Shown here: in pieces, positions 22,790 through 31,330 of the stretch | Numbering within the stretch: position 1 is the first letter of the stretch | How the letters are laid out: each line of letters begins with the position of its first letter | IMG/VR virus record: IMGVR_UViG_3300042876_001168 | Span: 1-32,921 of that record | Length of the DNA: 32,921 nt | Source: a virus | Reading direction: 5' to 3' (one strand) | Notes under the pieces: generated by a model | What the model was told of the DNA's origin: nothing | The model's input: the letters and a program-made list of their open reading frames with translations, nothing else | Database searches by the model: none | Position numbers and translations under genes: made by a program

Positions 22790-23777
22790 GTTCCGCCTCC
22801 GTTTCTACAGCAACAAACACCACACGCGCATGGTCAATCCCGCTGAGCATGGCGTAGATCTTACTCAGGGCTTCAGCCAAGTTGTGCTCGGCAATCGGCT
22901 GCAAGAGCGTTTCGCGCACCGCCACCGTCATCACCGGACCATCACAGTTGACCTGCTCGTCGCCCTTGAACGCTACGCCTCGCACGTTTGGACAATTGGG
23001 ATCGCACAAGACCTCCAACCACACGCGATGCCGTCCCACACCGTCGTACTCGTTATCGTCCATCACAGGCGTCGTTTCTGTCTCTTCGACGGACTGCTCC
23101 TCCAATCCGATTTCGACCAGGTATTCCCGTGGCAGATAATCTTCAGGATTTTTTAGATATTGCAATGGCGGACGCACATCCCGCTGTAACCGTGACCAAA
23201 CCAGCCCCTGGGCATTGGTGAGCTTGCGGCGATCAGTGTATGCCTTGGCAATCCAAGCCAGCACCCACTGCGGATTGAGTTCTTTGTCCGTGATGGGATT
23301 GACCGCACCACCCGTGAACAACAAATGCGTCGCCTCGAGCATACGTGCACATTTTGTGCGTTCAGTGACTGATGATGATGATTCAGAATCAGAATCTGAA
23401 TTAATATCATCATCATCATGAAGCACATTTTGTGCGTGCACATTTTGTGCGTCATCGTAAATTTTGGTCTCTTCTATGGAAAGATTCGTCGGCTGGAGAA
23501 GTTGACCGTCAGACCACCCAAACAGCGTATGCCGCCCGTTTGGCGTGACCACATACCGCCCGTCCTGCTGCTCGAGCACCAACCCCGCCGCAGACAGGGA
23601 CCGCAACTGCTTGATCACCGTGCGCTTGTCGGCTTCGAGGATATCAGCGATCTCGTAGTCGGCTATGGCGCGACCTGGGTGAAAGTGGTCAATCTGTGCT
23701 GCCACCAATAACACGGCGGCTGTGCGTGCGATGGATCGCACCATTGCCAGGCTTAGGGGTGGGAGTAGCGTCGTCAT
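22782..23777 (-). CDS. Winged-helix protein, candidate replication initiator
   Basis: 331 residues. Residues about 35-90 form a winged helix: AIADYEIADILEADKRTVIKQLRSLSAAGLVLEQQDGRYVV. Residues about 105-140 are an acidic, Ser-rich linker (DDDDINSDSDSESSSS); residues 150-331 form a C-terminal domain with a Cys pair (LCDPNCPNVRG). Three 14-bp iterons lie inside the linker-coding DNA, the same layout as lambda O. No helicase motifs. I infer that this protein opens the phage origin, or loads a host helicase. Start overlaps the previous stop by four bases. Confidence 0.6.
   Translation of the reverse strand: MTTLLPPLSLAMVRSIARTAAVLLVAAQIDHFHPGRAIADYEIADILEADKRTVIKQLRSLSAAGLVLEQQDGRYVVTPNGRHTLFGWSDGQLLQPTNLSIEETKIYDDAQNVHAQNVLHDDDDINSDSDSESSSSVTERTKCARMLEATHLLFTGGAVNPITDKELNPQWVLAWIAKAYTDRRKLTNAQGLVWSRLQRDVRPPLQYLKNPEDYLPREYLVEIGLEEQSVEETETTPVMDDNEYDGVGRHRVWLEVLCDPNCPNVRGVAFKGDEQVNCDGPVMTVAVRETLLQPIAEHNLAEALSKIYAMLSGIDHARVVFVAVETEAERG
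23347..23451. repeat. Iteron cluster, candidate replication origin
   Basis: Three identical copies of GCACATTTTGTGCG at 23347-23360, 23423-23436 and 23438-23451, each a palindrome (GCACA-TTT-TGTGC) extended by GT. Copies 2 and 3 are in 15-bp register; copy 1 stands 76 bp away. Between them is an AT-rich zone (TTAATATC) flanked by GAT/ATC trinucleotide repeats. The cluster is inside the linker codons of the initiator-like gene, like the lambda origin within O. Confidence 0.65.
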
Positions 23778-24604
23778 GATGGAACATCCTTGCTGACGGC
23801 GCTGTCAAATAGCACCTCAGCCAGTGCCTTTTCTTTTGGGTGTCGGTTCTTCATGTGACCTGCCTTCGCACTGGCAGCCGCACTCTTTGCGGACTTCCCT
23901 GCCTGTGCGCTCGCAATCAGCGCATCTACGGACGGACTCCAGCCGCACTGCGCCTCTTTGCAGGCGTACTGCGCCGAGAGTGCGCCGCACTGCGTCCGCA
24001 CTGCCTCCGCAGTCGACGCACCTGCGTCCGCACTGCGTTTCTTGTGCGTCCGCACTGCCCCCGCACTCTCCGCACTCTGCCCCGCACCTGCGCCTGAGTG
24101 CGCATCATCTTTCTTGCGTGCGTTCGCCTTCTTCTCGCGGTACTCTGCCACCGTGCGCTCGCGCTCATCCTGCTCGCTGCCCATCGCCCAAACTGCCGCT
24201 CCTGTAATGCCCAAAAAAGGGAACGCCAACGGCAGGAAGATGGTCGCTGTCGGCGCAACATCCACAAGGATGATCATCGCCACAACCACGATCAAGTAAA
24301 AGCCAGTTGCCGCGATTGCCTTGCCAGTCGGCGCTTCCAGCTTCTGCGTGCGTTCATCGAGCCGCAGACTCTTATTGTGGGTGTACATCCGCTCAGCCAA
24401 ATTGACCGAGGCAAACCCCAACCCTTCAACTGCCAGCGCAGCTGCGCCAGCCACCGGAACCGGCCAGTCCAGCTTTTGTTCAGCCGCAGCATACACACTC
24501 CACATTGCGGGGACTGGAGCCAGTGCAGGGATTGCCCGCATGATCCAGTTCATCGGCTTGATTGCAGCGCGCGAATTCTTTTGCTCATCCGTTTTTTGTT
24601 TCAT
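23774..24604 (-). CDS. Membrane protein with Ala/Cys-rich tail, SpdB/DUF2637-like layout
   Basis: 276 residues from ATG 24604, AAGGAG nine bases upstream. Hydrophobic stretches near residues 20-40, 48-70, 95-118 and 120-140 (MNWIMRAIPALAPVPAMW; GFYLIVVVAMIILVDVAP). The C-terminal half is a charged then Ala/Ser-rich low-complexity tail with repeated VRT(H/Q) units and three Cys, written in DNA with many repeated CCGCAC words. Membrane head plus soluble tail resembles spread or transfer proteins of actinomycete elements (SpdB2, DUF2637); the similarity is of layout only. It lies two genes from an FtsK-type ATPase. Confidence 0.6.
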   Translation of the reverse strand: MKQKTDEQKNSRAAIKPMNWIMRAIPALAPVPAMWSVYAAAEQKLDWPVPVAGAAALAVEGLGFASVNLAERMYTHNKSLRLDERTQKLEAPTGKAIAATGFYLIVVVAMIILVDVAPTATIFLPLAFPFLGITGAAVWAMGSEQDERERTVAEYREKKANARKKDDAHSGAGAGQSAESAGAVRTHKKRSADAGASTAEAVRTQCGALSAQYACKEAQCGWSPSVDALIASAQAGKSAKSAAASAKAGHMKNRHPKEKALAEVLFDSAVSKDVPS

Positions 24605-24896
24605 CACATTGATCTCCTTGTTGATCAGTAGGACGCTGATTGCCAGGTAAGTCAAGCTGCAATTCGATCTGATGCGCGTTGACCAGCCGCATATATTCCT
24701 TGTACTCGTCCTCGCTGAGCCGCTGGGCTGCTGGCGGCAGATCGTCAGGCTCCAGCTTGCCTTCCTTGATCACGTCCCGCACCTCCCTCTCGAGGTTCTT
24801 TGCCGCGATCAATGCCGTCTGTTTTCTCGTTTTGAAGTAATCCTGCTGCGCGGTCATCATCTGACCGACCAGCGTCAGGAATGCTTGTGCCTTCAT
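24585..24896 (-). CDS. Small helical protein, 103 residues
   Basis: From ATG 24896 with AAAGGTG upstream. Starts MKAQAFLTLVGQMMTAQQDY, then a long helix with KNLEREVRDVIKEGK. The pattern MR/MT..Q..YF..R....L..AK.LE..V is seen in many small phage proteins of unknown role that associate with replication genes. The last 20 residues are polar. Overlaps the next gene by 20 bases. Confidence 0.65.
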   Translation of the reverse strand: MKAQAFLTLVGQMMTAQQDYFKTRKQTALIAAKNLEREVRDVIKEGKLEPDDLPPAAQRLSEDEYKEYMRLVNAHQIELQLDLPGNQRPTDQQGDQCDETKNG

Positions 24897-24931
24897 GGTT
24901 TCACCTTTCTCTACTTCTTCTACTTCTACTT

Positions 24932-26254
24932 TCAAGCCTCTACAGCCCCAAAAACGCCGTTTTCTGGCATATTTTGAGTAGTAGAAGTAGAGGTCAAATA
25001 CTCGATGACGGCATTCACGGTCTGCATAATTCCGCCGCCATATTGTTTCCAACCGAGCAACTGCGCTACGCGATTTTTACTCATTGTTGGCAACCACTGT
25101 CCGCGTATCCGCTCCGCCAAAACCACGATCTCATCCTTCACGGTGACAGTCGGCTCAGAGATGGTCGTCTCTGGCAGGTCAACTATCGGCTTATGCTGAA
25201 GCTTCCCGAACCATTCCCTCTCGCGATCAGGGCTGACGTTGTACAACTGTACATCCTGATATTGACCACGTAGACGCAGAATGGCGCGCCCAGGCTGACG
25301 GAATTTCATCGTCCGCTTTCCACGCATTACATCGTCTAGCACAATGCGCCCAGTTGTATCGTTCGACGTGCGTAGGCAAAGGCGTGTTTCGAAGTAACTG
25401 GTCAGTGCACGGTTGACCGTGTATTCGTGCCAGTCATGACCAGCCAGCACAATATGGATTCCATACTTGCGTCCGATCTGTGCCGGGTACGCCAACCGTT
25501 CCTGCACTGCCTTTGAAGCGAGGCATGTATTTGCCTCGTCAGCGATCAACCACACCCTTGGCATCTGCTCACCAGTAACCTGGTTATATTGATCCAGATC
25601 TTCGGGCGGGATATTTCCAGCATCCTGAAATAAAGCGGACCGTTTCAAAATCTCATCATTCAGGCGCTCAAGCATCTTCAGCAGTCCAGCTGTATTGTTG
25701 GTGACCACCGCAGACGTCCCCCAAACGTTCGGGCTAAATGTATGCTGGATCGGGTCGGCAAGGTATAAGTCGCAACCGTTCAGCCTGGCAGTATGAGCCA
25801 GCGCCCTCAACAACATGCTTTTTCCGCTATCCTGTGCGCCTACAACGATCATGTTCACGATCTGCTTTGCATGTGCATGAATGGGACCGCTCAGTCCCAC
25901 ACCCAGTGGCATCACATCTCGCGCCTGCTCAATCATCGGATAATCCACCAACTGCGGCAGGCGTGGTTTGTCTGATAACAGCACCGCATACCTCAGCCCG
26001 GTATGGTTGCTCAACAACACCGGAAGTCCATCCAGCGCCGTGCTCAAACGGTGCAGGGTGCTGTCATGCACATATTTGTTCATCGAACCGCCCAGGTTCA
26101 AGTCGTCCATCACAGCCAACAGCCACGTAAATTGACCGTGTTCTGTCAGCATGAACCTCTGGGGGTATTGCAGTTTCATTTCCTCGCTCAGAATATGGCA
26201 CATCACCTGCGCGCACTTCTGGGCGTTTTGATATTGGGAAACTGTTGGTAACAT
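24932..26254 (-). CDS. FtsK/HerA-type DNA-translocating ATPase
   Basis: 440 residues. Walker A GAQDSGKS at 139-146 (VVGAQDSGKSMLLRALAHTA), Walker B WLIADEAN at 235-242, and IHIVLAGHD at 267-274, the usual sensor after Walker B in FtsK/SpoIIIE. No N-terminal membrane segment; the first 110 residues have an unfamiliar fold. The C-terminal portion (about 360-440) is a winged-helix-like region. It could pump DNA through the membrane or act on replication, partition or superinfection. Its neighbours (lipoprotein, membrane proteins) favour a membrane-linked role. GGAAGG ribosome site six bases upstream. Confidence 0.85.
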   Translation of the reverse strand: MLPTVSQYQNAQKCAQVMCHILSEEMKLQYPQRFMLTEHGQFTWLLAVMDDLNLGGSMNKYVHDSTLHRLSTALDGLPVLLSNHTGLRYAVLLSDKPRLPQLVDYPMIEQARDVMPLGVGLSGPIHAHAKQIVNMIVVGAQDSGKSMLLRALAHTARLNGCDLYLADPIQHTFSPNVWGTSAVVTNNTAGLLKMLERLNDEILKRSALFQDAGNIPPEDLDQYNQVTGEQMPRVWLIADEANTCLASKAVQERLAYPAQIGRKYGIHIVLAGHDWHEYTVNRALTSYFETRLCLRTSNDTTGRIVLDDVMRGKRTMKFRQPGRAILRLRGQYQDVQLYNVSPDREREWFGKLQHKPIVDLPETTISEPTVTVKDEIVVLAERIRGQWLPTMSKNRVAQLLGWKQYGGGIMQTVNAVIEYLTSTSTTQNMPENGVFGAVEA

Positions 26255-26256
26255 GG

Positions 26257-27294
26257 CTATCCTTCCTCTACAACCTGCCCCTCGATCTCCTCGAGGATGC
26301 CGCTGTTGATCTGGTCAGGCGTCACAACCTCCACCACTGGCAACTTGCGCTCTGACGACTGCTGCGGGCCAAATAATTGGTTGTATGCAGCCGCCCCGCT
26401 TGCTGTTGGGCTTGCGGGCATTACAGATAGCGCCTTGATCGCCTGTGAGCGGGCAGTCACCTGCACCTGTTCTTCTGGTTTTGCTACGTCTGGCATTTCG
26501 TTTGTTGTCAACATCAGCACTGGTTTTGGCAGTAGTGCAGGCTTGACAACCTGGGCATTGTCAAAGACGACCATTTCGATATCGCCATCTTCGTTACGGA
26601 ATTCCTGTGCGCGTGAACGCCTCATAATGAAGACCATAGCCGATGCGGTAAGCACGACAACAGCGCCATATTTCACAACCCATTCCAGTGTGTTCGTCTG
26701 CCGTTTTTGTTGAACGGACAGGTTCGACAGTTCAACCTCGTTGGTAGCGAGTATCATCTCCTGCTCAACCGCCTGCTGTGTCCACAGGTTGTGAGTTGGG
26801 ATCACCATCTCGGTCACTTTCCAGGAAGCGGCGGTTGCCTCTGCCTGTTGTGTTGCTTCCAGGTCCATTCGCGCCTGTGTTGCCTGCGCCTCCATCACGC
26901 GCTGTGCCTGTGCCTGCGTCGCCTCGATATCGATTCGTTGTTGGGTCGCCTGCGCATCCTTCCGCGCCTGGTCTGATGTAGCCTGGGCGTCTGCTCTCGC
27001 CCGTTGGGTGACAGCCTCCTGCGTGTTCAAAAACTGGTTGGTGGATGTGATCGCTATCACCTGTGCGGTCGCAGTAAAGAACTGGTTTACTGATGCCTGT
27101 GTCGCCTCCGCATTGACCTTATCTGCGAACATCGTCAGACCGACTTCAGCAGGGTTGACGTTCGTCTGATTGATGCTCGTTGGCGATGCAGTCGGCGACG
27201 CGGTCGGCTGTGGATTGTTCACTGCCTCACTGCAAGCAAGGGACGACACGATCATCATCAAGAACGGCAAAATAAGAGATAGATATTTCTTCAC
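26257..27294 (-). CDS. Lipoprotein with 11-residue coiled-coil repeats and second membrane anchor
   Basis: 345 residues; GTG start with AGGAGG five bases upstream. Signal peptide 1-20 (KKYLSLILPFLMMIVSSLA) with lipobox SLAC, Cys21 to be lipidated. A Thr/Ser/Pro linker follows. Residues about 97-155 hold five 11-residue repeats of the pattern xxxDAQATQxx, a hendecad coiled coil. A membrane helix lies at about 206-224, followed by RRSR, so the last 115 residues would be cytoplasmic. A protein anchored by lipid outside and helix inside could span the envelope like a transfer or exclusion protein. The ATPase gene follows after two bases. Confidence 0.75.
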   Translation of the reverse strand: MKKYLSLILPFLMMIVSSLACSEAVNNPQPTASPTASPTSINQTNVNPAEVGLTMFADKVNAEATQASVNQFFTATAQVIAITSTNQFLNTQEAVTQRARADAQATSDQARKDAQATQQRIDIEATQAQAQRVMEAQATQARMDLEATQQAEATAASWKVTEMVIPTHNLWTQQAVEQEMILATNEVELSNLSVQQKRQTNTLEWVVKYGAVVVLTASAMVFIMRRSRAQEFRNEDGDIEMVVFDNAQVVKPALLPKPVLMLTTNEMPDVAKPEEQVQVTARSQAIKALSVMPASPTASGAAAYNQLFGPQQSSERKLPVVEVVTPDQINSGILEEIEGQVVEEG

Positions 27295-27303
27295 GTCATC
27301 CTC

Positions 27304-27720
27304 CTAAAAACGCAGCTCGATATGAGTTTCTTCGGGCGGTGGATTTGTCTGCCTGCTGACCCGCTGATTCCCAGTCATACCCAACTGCCCTGCCAGTATT
27401 GAAGCCAGCACACGGTTGGCGTCGAACCTTGGCGCCTTGGGCGTGGTCGGTAGTTGGTCATGATCAAAGCGGTAATGCCTGCGTTCCTGTCGTTTTTTCT
27501 TTCGCCACACGCGCAGCCACGGCTTTATGTAATGCGGGATGGTCGTCAGCAGGAATGCCAACAGCGCGAGATAAAACCACTTCAGGGCAAAACCGAGGAT
27601 ATCGCCAGCCAGTTCAACGGCGCTTTTAGCGCTCACCCATGCCCAAACATCCTGCCAGTAAAACAATGCCGTAAGCGCCACAAGGAACAGCGCAACTTTC
27701 ACAAAAGTATTCGCCTTCAC
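27304..27720 (-). CDS. Two-segment membrane protein with basic tail
   Basis: 138 residues from GTG 27720, which overlaps the previous stop as GTGA and has GGAG eight bases upstream. Hydrophobic segments at about 7-28 (VKVALFLVALTALFYWQDVWAW) and 38-60 (ILGFALKWFYLALLAFLL), then a very basic stretch (KPWLRVWRKKKRQERRHYRF). No family recognised. It likely belongs to the same membrane cluster as the lipoprotein and ATPase. Confidence 0.65.
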   Translation of the reverse strand: MKANTFVKVALFLVALTALFYWQDVWAWVSAKSAVELAGDILGFALKWFYLALLAFLLTTIPHYIKPWLRVWRKKKRQERRHYRFDHDQLPTTPKAPRFDANRVLASILAGQLGMTGNQRVSRQTNPPPEETHIELRF

Positions 27721-27968
27721 TTTTTCTTCTCCTTCCAGATCATCCACAAGACAAAAAACTCATCGATCTCAACGAGGAAACTTTCCACCGCATTCCCTCG
27801 CGCCTCACTGGCAACCACCTGCTGCCATGTCTCGATGTCCATCACCTCGCCCTTCCGCGCCACTACGGTCCTGTGCAAACCGTACTTGGTCACATCCGAG
27901 ATCAATAGTCGGTCGGATTTATCCTCACCGACCCAGGCAAGAGGTTTCAGTAGATCGTATGGTGACAT
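27717..27968 (-). CDS. Hypothetical 83-residue protein
   Basis: MSPYDLLKPLAWVGEDKSDR...; ends with an aromatic and basic tail (FFVLWMIWKEKKK). No family recognised. ATG 27968 has AAGAG just upstream. It overlaps the preceding zinc-ribbon gene by 44 bases, more than usual here, and its stop is coupled to the next start. Confidence 0.55.
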   Translation of the reverse strand: MSPYDLLKPLAWVGEDKSDRLLISDVTKYGLHRTVVARKGEVMDIETWQQVVASEARGNAVESFLVEIDEFFVLWMIWKEKKK

Positions 27969-28170
27969 TGCTCTTATGCCCGCACGAGATGCAAACGCTC
28001 GCATCTCCATCCATATAATGCGGCGTCGGCAGCCAGCACCCGAAACACAGCGTAGTAAACGTGGACTTGCCATCGTAGGTAACTTTTGGCTTGTCTGTGC
28101 TGAGCGCAGCCATGCGTGCCGCCGCTGCAAACTGACTCGCTGATCCGCCGAATCGCTGATTCGTCGTCAT
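27925..28170 (-). CDS. Small zinc-ribbon protein, 81 residues
   Basis: Contains CFGCWLP and CISCGHKSNV, a C4 zinc knuckle separated by 14 residues (DGDASV between). Start overlaps the previous stop (ATGA). Probably DNA binding; no named family. Confidence 0.65.
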   Translation of the reverse strand: MTTNQRFGGSASQFAAAARMAALSTDKPKVTYDGKSTFTTLCFGCWLPTPHYMDGDASVCISCGHKSNVTIRSTETSCLGR

Positions 28171-28388
28171 CCCATCACCTCATCCTCGCTGAATACCCAT
28201 AACCCGCTGATCTCTGCCTGCGGCGTCAGGCAATTCGACTTCTTCATCTCGCCGCGTGTCTGCTCGTTGATCGGAAGCCGCACCATCACTCCGCGCGTCA
28301 CCGTCTCCGTTCCAGACATCACCGCAAACGACCCCTGCACTATGCCTTTGCCAATCGGTGTCGTCACTTTGCTATTTGTCAACATCAC
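28167..28388 (-). CDS. Hypothetical 73-residue beta-rich protein
   Basis: Begins MMLTNSKVTTPIGKGIVQGS, a TP-G-G turn common in SH3-like small barrels; no family named. GAGGTG lies just upstream of two adjacent ATGs (28388 and 28385). Overlaps the DUF6011-like gene by 17 bases and the zinc-ribbon gene by four. Confidence 0.55.
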   Translation of the reverse strand: MMLTNSKVTTPIGKGIVQGSFAVMSGTETVTRGVMVRLPINEQTRGEMKKSNCLTPQAEISGLWVFSEDEVMG

Positions 28389-28635
28389 GCACCTCAGCGA
28401 CCTTTGATTTTCGGTTTTTATTTGGCAGCGCTTCGGTGTTCACCGCTGGCGGCTCGATCACTTTGCCCGTCATGCCCACCAGCACCACGCGCCCGCCGCG
28501 CACCCGGTACTTCGGCTTCGGGAACTTCCAGCCTTTTTTCGAAAGCCCGCCCCTGCATTCGGGACCCATCCCAATTGCGATCGAGAAGGGATCGGTAAGC
28601 GGGCGATGGCACTTTGAGCATCGCGGTTTATTCAT
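28372..28635 (-). CDS. DUF6011-like small zinc protein
   Basis: 87 residues. The start MNKPRCSKCHRPLTDPFSIA then GMGPECRGG fits the DUF6011 pattern C..C.r.L.dp.S...G.GP.C, with four Cys for zinc. C-terminal half is basic. ATGA overlap with the upstream winged-helix gene. Function unknown. Confidence 0.75.
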   Translation of the reverse strand: MNKPRCSKCHRPLTDPFSIAIGMGPECRGGLSKKGWKFPKPKYRVRGGRVVLVGMTGKVIEPPAVNTEALPNKNRKSKVAEVRDVDK

Positions 28636-29054
28636 ATCGCCAACTCCATCTGCTTTACTGCAGCTGGATCAGGGCGGTAGGTTGTTGGCATTTCATAAAA
28701 CTTCGACACCGCCTCGATCTGCTCTTGAAGACGCGCCTTGCGACTCTCCAATTCCAGCAGCATCTTGCGGACTGCCTCGCGGCTCACATCCAGCCGATAG
28801 CCAGGCTTCCCGCTGGTAGACACAATCGGAAACAGCCGCTTGCGTAGCCGCTCGATTGCCTTGCGGATTTTCCGATCATCCGTGTTGCCGTCGATCTTGG
28901 TTGGCATGTACCCGAAGATGGCGCACACCAATTCCTGGCGTGTATAGCCCTGTGGGTAGTCACGCAGTAGGTCGAAAATCTTCCGCTGTAAAGCGGTCAT
29001 CTCTCCTGCTGCGAGTTCCTCCAACATCTTTTCGTAAGTTTCACTTGGTTTCAT
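28632..29054 (-). CDS. Winged-helix DNA-binding protein
   Basis: 140 residues. ALQRKIFDLLRDYPQGYTRQELVCAIFG, then NTDDRKIRKAIERLRKRLFPI, then GYRLD form a winged helix at residues about 20-90, followed by a coiled-coil helix (ESRKARLQEQIEAVSKFYE). AAGGAG seven bases before ATG 29054. Likely an early transcription regulator. The preceding small gene would overlap this start by four bases if its repeat tract had 11 or 14 units. Confidence 0.7.
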   Translation of the reverse strand: MKPSETYEKMLEELAAGEMTALQRKIFDLLRDYPQGYTRQELVCAIFGYMPTKIDGNTDDRKIRKAIERLRKRLFPIVSTSGKPGYRLDVSREAVRKMLLELESRKARLQEQIEAVSKFYEMPTTYRPDPAAVKQMELAI

Positions 29055-29099
29055 TCATCGCTCCTTTTCCTCCGCGCTTTCTTCGCTGCGCGGCGTGGT

Positions 29100-29287
<188 letters not shown>

Positions 29288-29291
<4 letters not shown>

Positions 29292-30214
29292 TTCTTTACC
29301 TTGCCCTTCTTCTCTGTTTCCACGGAAACAGACTTGATCTCAGCATCAAACTGCTCCGCCATCTTCTTGAGCGGTGTCGGAATCTTCACTTCCCAATTCT
29401 TGGAATACTTCTCCAGGTTGTCGAGGATGGCTGTCATCTTCTCGCGCCTATAACTGGAACTGCGCTCCTCGATCATCTTCCACACTATCAATCTGCGTAG
29501 ATATTCACCAAAGGCATCCTTATCCTTTTCGGACGGCACCTCTATCGGAGGAAGTTGATCTACGCCCGTGAAACGCCAGTTACTCACTCGCTCCAAAACA
29601 CTACCTGGCACGGCATCGAACATCGACTTGGCGCACGCAGTAAACGCCCACAGCAATTCCTTGCGTTTCACTCGATACAGCTTCAGTGCGCGCATCTCCG
29701 CTTTTTCCTTCTCGGTCTTTTTCCCGCCCTGTGTACCACCCGTCGAGCGGTGTATCTGGTTGAGCGCATCACCAGTCGCCACAACCACAACCAGGTCGTC
29801 GTCCAATCCCTTGAAGCTCTGATAGGCATATCCATTGATCTGGCGCTTCGGAATTAGCCGCAAATCCTTATGCTTCTTTTCGACCAGTTGTTTATCGTCA
29901 TAACGGAGGACTCGAAAGGCTCCATCCTTCTCTGCGTAGATCGTGATCTTGGTGCTTTTGCTGGCTGCCTCAACCATATGATCACTCCACGCAATGCTCT
30001 TGCGTGCGTGACAGATATTCATCCCGCAGTAATGACTCCCGCGTACCTTGGTGTAAAACGGGCAGGCAGTGCAAGCAGGTGGGTTGAGAAGATGCTCAAC
30101 CACTCGGGTGATTTTCTCCCCAACGCCTGACGGCACGTGCACATTTACCTTCCAGAAACTGAGCGCGTCTTCGATCGAAACCTCTTGTGATCTCGTCGGA
30201 GATTTGCTTGTCAT
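29288..30214 (-). CDS. ParB-related C-terminal half with Cys4 motif, in shifted frame
   Basis: 308 residues from ATG 30214 (30235 is a longer option). The central motif ACTACPFYTKVRG then YCGMNICHARKSIAW is a C2-C2 zinc site that I associate with large ParB-like proteins. The first 40 residues overlap the 3' end of the ParB gene by up to 119 bases in the +1 frame, and the overlapping stretch SIEDALSFWKVNVHVPSG is plausible protein. No ribosome site precedes the ATG. Either it is a separate overlapping gene or the two parts form one protein joined by a +1 shift or by an indel. Confidence 0.6.
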
Positions 30215-31001
30215 CTTTGCAGAATGCGCCCGCAATGTCAGCCTTGCTCAGTATGGGCAGCAGCCTGCTGGGCAAATTCTTCATATCCAACGGCCAGCCG
30301 TGGTACCCTGCACGCGGTTTGCCGTCGTGATGATGATGGTCGTTCCACATATCCACTACATTTTCAAGGCGGGAGATTTTGTCCTCTATCACTTCTTCTG
30401 GCAGGGTCTCCCCCTTTTCCTTTTCTATCGCTTTGAGCGTCTCGATGATCTTCGCTTCGGAAGTGATCTTCTGCATCGAGTGCAGGGCCCGCGCTGTGCT
30501 CATTGAGATCGTGCCATCGTCCAACTTGGCTTGTACCGCTTCTGGCAGGTCGAGGAAGATATCCATGCCGCGCACTGTGGCACCGTTCATATTGAAGACC
30601 ATCCCGATCTGTTCGCTTGTCGCATCTGGATTTACTTCCTTGTAGCGACGCAGCAGCCGCGCTTTCTCGGTCACCTTCAAATCATCGCGATGTACGTTCT
30701 CGATCACAACGCCATCGAACATTTCCTTATCGGTGATCTCTTCCACTACCAGTGGCATGACCGTGTATCCGCCGTACTGATCAGGCAGGCCCTCTTTCTT
30801 GAAGTTGTCACGCAGCCATTCAAATGCGCGTTTGCGTCGATGACCGAATTTCAACTGATAACGGTCCCCGATAAGACGGGCTTTGGGTGTTTGCTCCAAC
30901 CCGTTCACCGCGATCGTGCGTCCAAGTTCCGCGATGTCTTCATAGCTGCCGCGGTCCTGGTATGGGTTATCCAAAATCTTTTCAAGTGCAATCTGTTCCA
31001 T
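30096..31001 (-). CDS. ParB/RepB-like partition protein, N-terminal half
   Basis: 301 residues from ATG 31001 (AAGGAG five bases upstream). ParB N domain: LEKILDNPYQDRGSYEDIAE, VNGLEQTPKARLIGDRYQL, GHRRKRAFEWL with the GHRR CTP-binding motif, then VVIENVHRDDLKVTEKARLLR and a helix-turn-helix (TSEQIGMVFNMNGATVRGMDIF). This is more complete than the ParB domains of the methyltransferases. It may segregate a phage-plasmid or regulate transcription. The tail after residue 255 differs from the Cys motif expected and may be frameshifted. Confidence 0.85.
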   Translation of the reverse strand: MEQIALEKILDNPYQDRGSYEDIAELGRTIAVNGLEQTPKARLIGDRYQLKFGHRRKRAFEWLRDNFKKEGLPDQYGGYTVMPLVVEEITDKEMFDGVVIENVHRDDLKVTEKARLLRRYKEVNPDATSEQIGMVFNMNGATVRGMDIFLDLPEAVQAKLDDGTISMSTARALHSMQKITSEAKIIETLKAIEKEKGETLPEEVIEDKISRLENVVDMWNDHHHHDGKPRAGYHGWPLDMKNLPSRLLPILSKADIAGAFCKDDKQISDEITRGFDRRRAQFLEGKCARAVRRWGENHPSG

Positions 31002-31016
31002 GTTTGCTCCTTCCAT

Positions 31017-31330
31017 AGCAAATAAGAATTTTTATAAGATCCTCCCCTCCGCCCTGGAGGAGAGATGCGTACACTTGCACTGAGCGTGCGAAGTGCCAAA
31101 CGGGGTGCGATCCCGTAATGACCAAAAAGTGGGAGCAGCCTCCCTCCTGGACGCCACACGTGCGCCGCTCCCATTCGTACAAACATCAAGGTTAGGTGAG
31201 ACCACACCCTGCCACACTCACAGACTTCTTTCACCGCTCGACGTGTCCAGTCATCGAGGGAACAGTCCCGAAATCGCATGGAAAGTTCGGGACGCCATGC
31301 CTACAGGCTTGCGTGGGTCTCTAATGGATG
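31017..31330 (-). other. Structured non-coding leader between tRNA and ParB
   Basis: No convincing gene. The minus-strand RNA can form several stems: GTCCCGAA/TTCGGGAC (31286-31293 with 31265-31272), TGGGAGCGGC with GCTGCTCCCA (10 bp, one wobble), ACGGG/CCCGT and GCACT/AGTGC, then CCTCC/GGAGG before the ribosome site. A frame from 31279 (MRFRDCSLDDWTRRAVKEVC) contains CECGRVW and cannot be wholly excluded. The stretch may be an RNA gene or a regulated leader. Confidence 0.45.

Noticed and set aside
30905-31279. Open frame of 124 codons before ParB
   Set aside because: It runs into the ParB start in another frame and through several hairpins; a short zinc-like CECGRVW is noted but not enough to call a gene.
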